From the NCBI GenBank assembly GCA_046293135.1, contig JBKBPR010000002.1, forward strand, positions 1-64,000: a DNA stretch of 64,000 nucleotides, given 5' to 3'. The DNA is from UBA2638 sp046293135 (lineage in GTDB: Bacteria > Pseudomonadota > Alphaproteobacteria > Micavibrionales > Micavibrionaceae). Every line of letters starts with the position of its first letter. The stretch's first letter is position 1. The notes beneath the pieces are model-generated. The model worked only from the letters and a program-made list of their open reading frames with translations, was not told the origin of the DNA and did not search any database. Shown here piece by piece: positions 7,620 to 15,644 of the stretch. The position numbers and the translations under genes were made by a program.

Positions 7620-10115
7620 ATGGCACTGGATAAAAAATACGAACATAAGCATGAAGCCGTCCTTCGGGATGTGCGGCCGCTTATGACTCGTGTTGCCGCC
7701 TCAATGAGCCAACCGAATACATCCTCCACCATGTTTATTCTGGCGGCGGGGGCGATTTATCTGGTTGGCTGGGTGTCAACCTTTGCCGATGTTTTGATGA
7801 TCTTTATGTTCCTTTATTTCCTCTGGCTACGCTCAATAGATCGTACCATAGCTTTCAAACTGCCGATGTCGGCGCAACGCCTGAAATATAAGGATAAAAA
7901 CAACGAAGGCCCTGGCCGAAGCGGCAAGCCTGAAGGGGTTTTGTATGTCGGAAACACCAAAAACACCAACGAAGAAGTCTGGTTCACCGATTCCGATGCC
8001 AGAACGCATATTCTTTACCTTGGAACAACTGGTGCCGGTAAAACCGAAGGCTTGAAATCGCTCGTCACCAACGCGCTCACTTGGGGCTCGGGCTTCGTGT
8101 ATGTTGACGGTAAAGCCGATACTGATCTTTGGTCATCGCTTTCGGCGCTTGTGCGGCGTTTCGGGCGTGATGATGATTTGCTCGTTTTGAACTATATGAC
8201 GGGCAATTCGGCCATTCAGGCACCTTCCAATACGATGAACCCGTTCTCCAGCGGCTCGGCCTCCTATTTGACCAATATGCTTGTATCCTTGATGCCAGAA
8301 AGTCAGGGCGATAACGCGATGTGGTCAGAGCGGGCAATCTCGCTCGTCAGCGCGATCATGCCTGCATTATGCTGGAAGCGGGACAACCAAGATATCCCGC
8401 TCTCTGTAACAATCTTGCGTGACTCACTATCGCTGCCCGCTGTTATCCGCCTTGCCCGTGATGAGATTGTCCCTCGTGAGTTACGCTCTGGCTTAATCGG
8501 TTACCTCGATACGCTGCCCGGATTTAACAAGGATGCTTATGACGATCAAGGAAACGTCAAACCGCCCGATGGCAGCGGCCCACCGCCCGATACACAAACC
8601 GCCAGCCAGCAGCACGGCTATCTCGCTATGCAGTTTACGCGCTCCTTGCAATCTCTTGGTGATGATTATGGCTATATCTTTGACACACAAGCCGCCGATG
8701 TCGATATGGTCGATGTCGTTCTAAACCGCCGTATTCTGGTTGTATTGATTCCGGCGCTTGAGAAATCCTCGGACGAGATTGCCAATCTCGGTAAAATTGT
8801 TGCTGCTACAATTAAGGGAATGATGGGCTCAACGCTTGGCTCAACGGTTGAGGGCGAGTCCTCCAAGGTCATTGAGAACAAACCGACCAAATCCGCAACG
8901 CCGTTTATGACCGTCTTTGACGAGGTTGGTTACTATACCGCCCAAGGTATGGCGGTTATGGCTGCTCAGGCGCGATCACTCGGCTTTTGCCTTGTCTTCT
9001 CCGGTCAGGATTTACCGGCGATGAAAAAACGTGTCCGCGAGGAAGCGCAATCCATTACCGCGAACTGTAACATCAAGATTTTCGGTAAGCTCGAAGACCC
9101 GACCGAAACCAAGGAGTTCTTTGAAAAAACTGTCGGCCAAGCGATTGTAACCGAGGTTTCGGGCTTCCAAATGACGGGCGGTACCGAGTTCGGCTCATAT
9201 TTTGACACACAACAAGCCAGCGTTCAGGTTCGTGCCCGCGCCTCCTATGAAGGTTTGCGCTCCTTTAAAGAAGGAGAAGCCATTGTGACCTTTGGTGAGG
9301 CTGTGACCGATTGCCAGATATTCTATTCCAACCCCGGCAGCGCCAAGGCGATGCGCGTGACGCGGTTTATTGCTCTACCGCCGCCTGATGAGGCTCTGAT
9401 CAAGCATTCCGGTACGATCACCAAGCTCCGCGACTTAATGGTCAACAAAACATGGACGGCGGAACGCGCCGATGTCGCTATAGAAACACCGAAAGAGATC
9501 GAAGCCCTAAATATTGGTTTCACCGAAGTTGAAAAGAACGTCGAAACGCTTGTCGATGCGGGAATTGCCGCGCTTGTCCGCGTTCATATGTTGGAGCATT
9601 CGATTGATGATGTCCCAGCAGCCACAACAACAGGAACAGCCAGCGCTGGGGGCGGCGCTACGCCAGCTGCCCCCCCCCCAGTCAGCCCACTCGCCACAAA
9701 ACCGCAATCACCGCTGGCAAACGTGCCGCCTGCTGCGCCTGCTGCACCGACATCACCGCCAACTGCCGCTCAATCCCAGTCCACGCCGCCTGTTGCAAGC
9801 TCACCAATCGGGCAAGTGATCGCCAATAGTCCGGCAACGCCTAAATCACCGCCAGCTGCGCCGCTGCAGCCTCCACAAACACCGACCTCAACAACAGCGA
9901 TGACACCGCCAACGAGTTCTCCTCCAACCGTGCCCCCAACAGTAGAATCACCGCTGCCGCCACAAACACCTGCCGCATCGGCAACATCAGTGGTGACGAC
10001 AACGCCCGAACCCAAAAAGCTTCCGCCGGAAATTGAAAATATCCTCAAATCTGCGGCGCAGGAAACACGCAGGGCGCTATTCCGTGATAAGGAAGATATT
10101 GATGCCGCTGAATAA
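7620..10115 (+). CDS. dotL: DotL/IcmO-like type IV coupling ATPase
   Basis: An 831-residue VirD4/TraG-like ATPase, the motor that feeds substrates to a type IVB secretion channel. Two N-terminal membrane helices (about 37-70) precede the nucleotide-binding domain, with Walker A GTTGAGKT at 135-142 and Walker B TVFDEVGYY near 433-441. From about residue 665 to 797 the chain is a low-complexity Pro/Thr/Ala tail, then a short conserved-looking end. In Legionella the DotL tail binds the IcmS/IcmW/LvgA adaptors; the same position here is expanded and repetitive. The gene is preceded by dotM and a membrane protein and overlaps the next gene by 14 bases. Confidence 0.9.
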   Translation: MALDKKYEHKHEAVLRDVRPLMTRVAASMSQPNTSSTMFILAAGAIYLVGWVSTFADVLMIFMFLYFLWLRSIDRTIAFKLPMSAQRLKYKDKNNEGPGRSGKPEGVLYVGNTKNTNEEVWFTDSDARTHILYLGTTGAGKTEGLKSLVTNALTWGSGFVYVDGKADTDLWSSLSALVRRFGRDDDLLVLNYMTGNSAIQAPSNTMNPFSSGSASYLTNMLVSLMPESQGDNAMWSERAISLVSAIMPALCWKRDNQDIPLSVTILRDSLSLPAVIRLARDEIVPRELRSGLIGYLDTLPGFNKDAYDDQGNVKPPDGSGPPPDTQTASQQHGYLAMQFTRSLQSLGDDYGYIFDTQAADVDMVDVVLNRRILVVLIPALEKSSDEIANLGKIVAATIKGMMGSTLGSTVEGESSKVIENKPTKSATPFMTVFDEVGYYTAQGMAVMAAQARSLGFCLVFSGQDLPAMKKRVREEAQSITANCNIKIFGKLEDPTETKEFFEKTVGQAIVTEVSGFQMTGGTEFGSYFDTQQASVQVRARASYEGLRSFKEGEAIVTFGEAVTDCQIFYSNPGSAKAMRVTRFIALPPPDEALIKHSGTITKLRDLMVNKTWTAERADVAIETPKEIEALNIGFTEVEKNVETLVDAGIAALVRVHMLEHSIDDVPAATTTGTASAGGGATPAAPPPVSPLATKPQSPLANVPPAAPAAPTSPPTAAQSQSTPPVASSPIGQVIANSPATPKSPPAAPLQPPQTPTSTTAMTPPTSSPPTVPPTVESPLPPQTPAASATSVVTTTPEPKKLPPEIENILKSAAQETRRALFRDKEDIDAAE

Positions 10116-10851
10116 CCACAAAAAATCAAGCCCCAAACCACCTTCAAAGTCGTCCCAAAAATCAGGGCTAGCCGCAAAACTGGCTGATGAGTCGGGCAAT
10201 GTTTTCATGTTTATTTTGATTGGAATTGTTCTATTTGCGGCAATCTCATTTGTGATGTCACGCAGCTTCCGTAGCGAGGGTACATCTAATCTTTCCGCGC
10301 GCCAGGCTGATCTGGCTGCAATTGATATTGTCACCTATGCCCAACGCATTGAGCGCGCGGTTAGTGCCATTCGCCGCAAGGATATCTCCGAAGGTGATAT
10401 CAGCCTTGAGCATAATGGCGGCTTTATCAACGCCAATTGCAATGATGCGGCCGATCGCCGCTTTCCTGACTGTCAGGTTTTCCACCCGCAAGGCGGTAAT
10501 ATTTCGCCGCAAACACCGCCCCTGAACAGCAATGACGGTACAAACTGGCACTTTACTGGCGCAACCTGTATTGAGGGTGATGCCGTCACGGGCTGTGATT
10601 CAGACGGTCAGCGCAATGAAGATCTGATCGCCGTTCTACGCAATATCAATCAATCCGTGTGTACCGCTATAAATCGCCGTTTGGGCATTGACGGTATTCC
10701 GGTTGATGCGGGCGACGGGTTCTCAGCCACGCCCTTTACGGGAACATTCCCCGAAGACACTGAAATCGCGCTGGCTGGCGGGCCTTTCACCGCTGCTTGC
10801 TATCAAAATGGCGGCGCATTCCACTTCTACTCCATCCTGATCAAGCGCTGA
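10102..10851 (+). CDS. Pseudopilin-like membrane-anchored protein (copy 1, with dotL)
   Basis: A 249-residue protein with a basic Ser/Lys/Pro leader, then DESGNVFMFILIGIVLFAAISFVMSR-like sequence typical of a prepilin-type N-terminal helix, then an extracytoplasmic domain with paired cysteines (CNDAADRRFPDC, ATC, TGC, SVC, AAC). It is clearly paralogous to the protein at 53024-53698: both share a Cys-x(n)-Cys-VFH/IFH motif, GG, then SPQTPP / HQSPP, then WHFTG / WIITG. The ATG at 10102 lies inside the dotL end with AAGGAAG upstream. Function unknown; the operon suggests a role at or near the type IVB apparatus. Confidence 0.72.
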   Translation: MPLNNHKKSSPKPPSKSSQKSGLAAKLADESGNVFMFILIGIVLFAAISFVMSRSFRSEGTSNLSARQADLAAIDIVTYAQRIERAVSAIRRKDISEGDISLEHNGGFINANCNDAADRRFPDCQVFHPQGGNISPQTPPLNSNDGTNWHFTGATCIEGDAVTGCDSDGQRNEDLIAVLRNINQSVCTAINRRLGIDGIPVDAGDGFSATPFTGTFPEDTEIALAGGPFTAACYQNGGAFHFYSILIKR

Positions 10852-10887
10852 TAGGTTTGCCAAATACCTTGTTAAAGGGAAATTTTC

Positions 10888-11823
10888 TCAAATTCGGCTA
10901 TACCATGTGGAGCGGGCTTGTCCGTAGCGCTTGAGATAGCCGCCCTCGACAAGTTCCCCCAAACGCAGCTTGATCGTGGAGCGCCTCCCGCGTGTTTGGC
11001 GCATAATCTCGCGCATTTGGATACGCTCGGCATTTTCAAACAGCCGTAAAATCTGCACGGAAAGCGCGGGAAGCCCCGTGATTTCTTTGCTCTCTGTTTT
11101 CATTCGTGCCTCAAGGCGGTTTTTTTGTTCGCTCAAACAGCGCAAGAAAAACAATATCCACGGCGTGAAATCGGCGCGGCCATCCGCAATATTTTTGTTT
11201 ACTTCGGCCAGCGCATCGTAAAACCCTTGTGAGCGCTCGCTCATAATCCCATCAAGCGCGATATAGGGCGCGTAATTATAACCGCTTTTGAGGAGCAGAA
11301 TATTCACCAAAAGCTTGGCGAGCTTGTCATTATCCTGCGCAAACGGGCTGATTTGCAACAAAATCGCATAAAACAGCGCAATCACCAATAACGGGTGAAA
11401 CCGCGCATCTTGCAGCGATTTTTCCAGCCAAGCCAAAAGGTTTTCGGTCAAATCCGCAATATCATCAGGATCAGCCGTATCCAGAGCGCCGATCCACGTT
11501 TCGCCCTCTACGACATCAAAAGACATGTCCTCGGTTCTAAAAAATTGAGCCGCGCCCTGCGCCTCCGATTTCAACATGGCCTGCTGTACGTCTTTACGGG
11601 CGATTGACACGTACAGCTTTGCCAGAATATCGGTACTGAGGGTTTTGTCCTGTAACGGCTCCAAGACAGCCTTGAAATTTTGACCAAAATTGGCCACATC
11701 GCCGAGCAGGTTTAAAGCGGTTGTGTAATCCTCCAACGCATTCCAAGCACCCTTGAATTCATCAAGGGCGGCGATATCAACCAGCATCTCAGGCGTAATT
11801 TTTAGCGTTTGGACAGACAGCAT
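10888..11823 (-). CDS. Fic-fold protein with degenerate active site and C-terminal winged helix
   Basis: A 311-residue protein with the helical core of Fic (AMP-transferase) proteins (about residues 100-235) and a winged-helix domain at the end (IMRQTRGRRSTIKLRLGELVEGGYLKRYGQ). In active Fic enzymes the loop reads HPFxxGNGRxxR. Here it reads SPFAQDNDKLAK at 159-170: the catalytic His is Ser, the first Gly is Asp, and the Arg is Lys. It is therefore probably not an AMP-transferase and may act as a DNA-binding regulator or sensor. The ATG at 11823 is preferred over an in-frame TTG three codons upstream. It converges on the pseudopilin-like gene with 36 bases between. Confidence 0.72.
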   Translation of the reverse strand: MLSVQTLKITPEMLVDIAALDEFKGAWNALEDYTTALNLLGDVANFGQNFKAVLEPLQDKTLSTDILAKLYVSIARKDVQQAMLKSEAQGAAQFFRTEDMSFDVVEGETWIGALDTADPDDIADLTENLLAWLEKSLQDARFHPLLVIALFYAILLQISPFAQDNDKLAKLLVNILLLKSGYNYAPYIALDGIMSERSQGFYDALAEVNKNIADGRADFTPWILFFLRCLSEQKNRLEARMKTESKEITGLPALSVQILRLFENAERIQMREIMRQTRGRRSTIKLRLGELVEGGYLKRYGQARSTWYSRI

Positions 11824-11909
11824 AATGTCCAATTATAGCCATATAAGATTTTGTTTGTAAATAGATTTTTAAACTGCGCGACCAAAGCCCGCCAGCGCAA
11901 AAGGCCTTG

Positions 11910-13679
11910 TTACATCCGATCAGGCACGGCAATGCCCAACAGATTTAAAACCAGCTCCAATTGCCGCGCGGTCATATCACAAAGCATCAATCGGCTTGTA
12001 CGTATCGCCGCATCAGGTTCGGACAAAATATGGCAATTCGAATAAAAGCTGCTGAAGGCCTGCGCCAGCCTGTACGCGTAATCACATAAAACATGCGGCG
12101 TATTGTTACGCAGCGCCAGATCAAAATGATCGGGAAACTCCGCCATCATCAGCGCGAGCGCTCTATCAGCCTCTTGAATGATGATTTTTGCCGCTACGCC
12201 GCCCTCACACTGGCTGTTTTCCTGCGCTTCAGATAACCCGACGCCTTGCGCCTCGGCCTTGCGCAGCAGCGATTTAATCCGCACCGCCTGATAAAGCAAA
12301 TAAGGCCCTGTCTTGCCCTCGAAGGAGGTCATGCGGTCAAGATCAAAGACGTAATCGGCAATGCGGTTATTTTGCAAATCCGCAAATTTTATGGCGGCAA
12401 TCGCCACTTTATGGGCGATATCTTCACGCTCTTCTAAACCGATTTCAGCGCTCAAATTGGCTTCATCCAAACGCTGACGAGCTTTTTCAACACCGTTTGC
12501 GATCAAATCTTCAAGCTTCATCACTCCGCCGGCACGGGTTTTAAACGGTTTTCCGTCTGTTCCGTTCATCGTGCCAAATCCGGCGTGAATAAGCTCCACA
12601 GCCTCCGCAGGGGCAATGCCGCCGAGCCGCGCGGCGCGGAATACCTGCTCAAAATGCAAGGATTGCCGCTGGTCAACGACATAAATCATCTTGGCCGGAG
12701 CGGGCGAATATTCCCGCATCCGATCCACAATCGTGGCCAGATCAGTCGTGCCGTACATCACCGCACCATCGCGCTTATAGAGGATCAGCGGTGGAATCTC
12801 CTTGCTATCACCCTCCAGAGCGACCGGAACAACCACCGCGCCATCATCTTCTTGTGCCAAGCCCTTGGCCTTGAGCGCCTCAACCATCGGCGCGATCAAA
12901 TCATGAACGGAGGCCTCCCCCTTCCAGAGGTCGAAATGCACGCCCAGCGCATCAAAATTCGCCTTCATCCCCGCAATCGACACATCGATAAATTGCTGCC
13001 AGACCTTACGATAGGTCGGGTCGCCATCTTGCAGTTTTGCTGTGGCGGCGCGCGCGCGCTCCATCCGCGCTTCATCCTCCTTGCAGGCCTTTGAAGCTAT
13101 CGGATAGATTTCCTCGAGATCATCCATGCTCAGCGGCTTATCAAGGATACCGCGGATTTCAAGCTCTGAGATAATCTGCCCCATCGGCGTGCCCCAATCC
13201 CCCATATGCACATCGCCCAAGGCTTTATAGCCCGCAAACAGATAGATGCGGCGCAAAGAGTCACCAATAATCGAAGCCCGCAAATGCCCGACATGCATAG
13301 GCTTGGCGATATTCGGCCCGCCGTAATCCAGAATAATCGTATCCTTTGGATAGGCCTGCGCCCCGAACCGCTCATCTTGCGCTTGCAGCGCCGTAAAATC
13401 GGCAATCGCCGCCTCAGTTAGATCAATATTGATAAATCCGGGGCCGGCAAGCTCAACCTTGGCAATATCAGCATCGTTCTTGAGCGCCTCAACGATAACA
13501 CCAGCAAGTTCGCGCGGGTTTTTACCCGCCTTCTTCGCCGCGGCCATCGCGCCATTGCACTGGAACTGACACAAATCAGGGCGATCAGATACGCGCACAG
13601 CCCCTAGCTCGGCGGGCAGACCCTGCGCCTCAAATACTGCGCCGACGCGCTCTGATAAAATTTTGGCCAAAGATGTCAT
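11910..13679 (-). CDS. argS: Arginyl-tRNA synthetase
   Basis: A class I aminoacyl-tRNA synthetase of 589 residues, the usual length. An N-terminal additional domain is followed by the Rossmann fold with the HIGH-like motif: GGPNIAKPMHVGHLRASIIGD in the first third carries HVGH. The C-terminal anticodon-binding helical domain contains YAYRLAQAFSSFYSNCHIL. ArgRS commonly lacks a canonical KMSKS; here the corresponding region reads KPFKTRAGGVMKLEDL. It would charge tRNA-Arg in the cytoplasm. It reads alone on the minus strand, divergent from the S41 peptidase gene. Confidence 0.96.
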   Translation of the reverse strand: MTSLAKILSERVGAVFEAQGLPAELGAVRVSDRPDLCQFQCNGAMAAAKKAGKNPRELAGVIVEALKNDADIAKVELAGPGFINIDLTEAAIADFTALQAQDERFGAQAYPKDTIILDYGGPNIAKPMHVGHLRASIIGDSLRRIYLFAGYKALGDVHMGDWGTPMGQIISELEIRGILDKPLSMDDLEEIYPIASKACKEDEARMERARAATAKLQDGDPTYRKVWQQFIDVSIAGMKANFDALGVHFDLWKGEASVHDLIAPMVEALKAKGLAQEDDGAVVVPVALEGDSKEIPPLILYKRDGAVMYGTTDLATIVDRMREYSPAPAKMIYVVDQRQSLHFEQVFRAARLGGIAPAEAVELIHAGFGTMNGTDGKPFKTRAGGVMKLEDLIANGVEKARQRLDEANLSAEIGLEEREDIAHKVAIAAIKFADLQNNRIADYVFDLDRMTSFEGKTGPYLLYQAVRIKSLLRKAEAQGVGLSEAQENSQCEGGVAAKIIIQEADRALALMMAEFPDHFDLALRNNTPHVLCDYAYRLAQAFSSFYSNCHILSEPDAAIRTSRLMLCDMTARQLELVLNLLGIAVPDRM

Positions 13680-13808
13680 GAATTCAATCTCTTACTTATA
13701 ACTCGTATTTCAGTGTTTATTCTTCAACTTCGCAATAAACAGAATATTACACTGAAACGAAAGAAAAATATTTTTTCGTATATAATTCGCATAAAAATTT
13801 TCGGCAGC

Positions 13809-13837
13809 TTGACAATACTCTGACAAATATTTAGTGA
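13809..13837 (+). promoter_or_regulatory. Possible promoter of the S41 peptidase gene
   Basis: TTGACA at 13809-13814 is a perfect -35 box. The -10 is uncertain: TAGTGA at 17 bases' spacing, or a TATAAAT a few bases further on paired with CTGACA at 13820. The gene starts at 13877. Confidence 0.35.
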
Positions 13838-13876
13838 TTATATAAATAATAATAATTTAGTCAGGGATCTTTTTAC

Positions 13877-15565
13877 ATGGGAATTTCACTCCGCAATACT
13901 ATATTTGCATCTGTTGCTGGTTCAGCAATTACACTCGCTGCGTCTGCTGCACTGGCCAATGATAACGATCAAGCTTACAAAAAACTAGATAACGATATCA
14001 TCACAACAAATACGCAGATCGACCAACAAGCCCTTTTAATTGAAAATGTTATTAATAGAATAAGCCAAACCCATTTTTTAGCGCCAAATGAAGACGATCT
14101 TCGTGCAGGCATATACAGACACTTTCTGAGCCAATTATCAGATCCCGCTATTACAAACACACCCCCATCAATTGCCGCGGCAAATGCCTTAAATGCTATT
14201 TTGGACAATTTAGATCCCCATTCAGGCTTTCTATCTGCGGATGAACTTAGAGCGATGAGAGAGAGCACAAACTCTACGTTTGAAGGTATTGGTGTTCGTG
14301 TTACATTGGATTACACGCCCGATGATAATACACTGCAAGATACGGATAATCCCCCCACATTACAGAGAGGATTGCTGATAGAGGGCGTAATCTCAGATGA
14401 CGCCCCTGCTGCAATTGCAGGTCTGCAAGCGGATGATCTTATCACGCATGTTGGTAATACCGCTTTGGCAGGTAAAACAACCGATGAAGCAACTTCCCTT
14501 ATACGTGGGCCGATTAACACGTCTGTAACCCTTACAATTGAGCGTAGTGGTGAGGCAAATCCGCTGGAAATTGACGTCACACGCGGCAATGTCAGAATCT
14601 CTCCGGTCATTTTTGAATTGGTTGATAATACAACAGGTCATATCCGAGTCAGAACTTTTAACGAGCAAACCGATTATTTCGTCGATCAAGCCATTCGTAC
14701 TTTGACAAGCCAAGGCGCCACTGAATTTATTCTCGATTTAAGATTCAATCCGGGCGGACTTTTGCCACAAGCTGATGAAATGATTGAGAACTTTATTAGC
14801 GGTGACCCCCGTTTACTCGAAATCTGGCAAGAACAAAGTAACCTACGTGTTCAAATGGCGACAGAACAAAACAGAAATAGAGAGCCAGGGCAGCCCTTTA
14901 TTTGGCTACGGGATGTTGTTTTGCCACCGCTTTCGCCTGAAGATCAGGCTGTTATAGACAATAATATTACAATCTCAATACGCGATAACTCAGGAAAATA
15001 CCCTCAATACTTTGTCACCCCTGATCAAGAGACAGATGCACCGCTTGTCGTCTTGCTGAATGGTTATTCTGCCTCCGCTTCGGAAATAGTCGCGGGCGCT
15101 TTACAAGATCACGGGCGCGCGGTAGTTATTGGAACGCAAAGCTACGGCAAAGGCTCCGTGCAGACGGTTATGCCACTTTTGGACAGCAATCGTGGGCTAG
15201 CAGGGGCACTAAGATTAACGACCAGTCTTTATTATGTTGGCCGCGGCGAAGGTCATAGTATTCAAGGTGTCGGGATAACCCCCGATATTCGTTTGTCCGA
15301 TGCATTTGAATATGTAGCCCGCCGACAAAGTGGAGAGGCCGACCTAGACGGCTCTATCTCTGCGCCCACAGACTCAAATTTGACGACAGAGAGCCATTCC
15401 GAATGCGTTCCAATCGACAATACTGCCGCAAGCATTAATAATCCTGAAGTTGAATGCGCGCTGGCCTATTTCCGCGGCGGGCAAACCGATAATGTGCGGA
15501 TTGTGCCGCTTATAAACGATCCCGCGCCAGCGCCAGCGCCAGCGCTAGGCTTCGAACCGAAATAA
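13877..15565 (+). CDS. Secreted S41-family C-terminal processing peptidase
   Basis: A 562-residue periplasmic serine peptidase of the CtpA/Prc type. A signal peptide (about 1-27, ending SAALA) is followed by a helical region, a PDZ domain (about 135-230, with the GIGVRV and GLQADDLI motifs) and the S41 catalytic domain. The nucleophile lies in NGYSASASEIVAGAL near residue 400, and the general-base Lys in SYGKGSVQT near residue 424. The oxyanion-side motif LRFNPGGLL is present. The end is a Pro-Ala repeat encoded by tandem GCGCCA units. AGGGA at 13863-13867 serves the ATG. Confidence 0.92.
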   Translation: MGISLRNTIFASVAGSAITLAASAALANDNDQAYKKLDNDIITTNTQIDQQALLIENVINRISQTHFLAPNEDDLRAGIYRHFLSQLSDPAITNTPPSIAAANALNAILDNLDPHSGFLSADELRAMRESTNSTFEGIGVRVTLDYTPDDNTLQDTDNPPTLQRGLLIEGVISDDAPAAIAGLQADDLITHVGNTALAGKTTDEATSLIRGPINTSVTLTIERSGEANPLEIDVTRGNVRISPVIFELVDNTTGHIRVRTFNEQTDYFVDQAIRTLTSQGATEFILDLRFNPGGLLPQADEMIENFISGDPRLLEIWQEQSNLRVQMATEQNRNREPGQPFIWLRDVVLPPLSPEDQAVIDNNITISIRDNSGKYPQYFVTPDQETDAPLVVLLNGYSASASEIVAGALQDHGRAVVIGTQSYGKGSVQTVMPLLDSNRGLAGALRLTTSLYYVGRGEGHSIQGVGITPDIRLSDAFEYVARRQSGEADLDGSISAPTDSNLTTESHSECVPIDNTAASINNPEVECALAYFRGGQTDNVRIVPLINDPAPAPAPALGFEPK

Positions 15566-15595
15566 GTTCGTCTATCGACCAATAATAGCCAAAAA

Positions 15596-15620
15596 AAATC
15601 CCCGCCAAGTACGGGGATTT
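15596..15620. terminator. Bidirectional intrinsic terminator between ctp-like gene and gyrB
   Basis: AAATCCCCG (15596-15604) pairs with CGGGGATTT (15612-15620). On the minus strand it is followed by eight T, ending gyrB; on the plus strand it lies 30 bases after the S41 peptidase stop. Confidence 0.82.
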
Positions 15621-15644
15621 TGCTTTCAATAGACGGCTATTTTT

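Noticed and set aside
7620..10115. Conjugative plasmid TraD/VirD4 rather than DotL
   Set aside because: The neighbouring DotM-type protein with its C-terminal signature, and the absence of relaxase or tra genes, favour the type IVB assignment.
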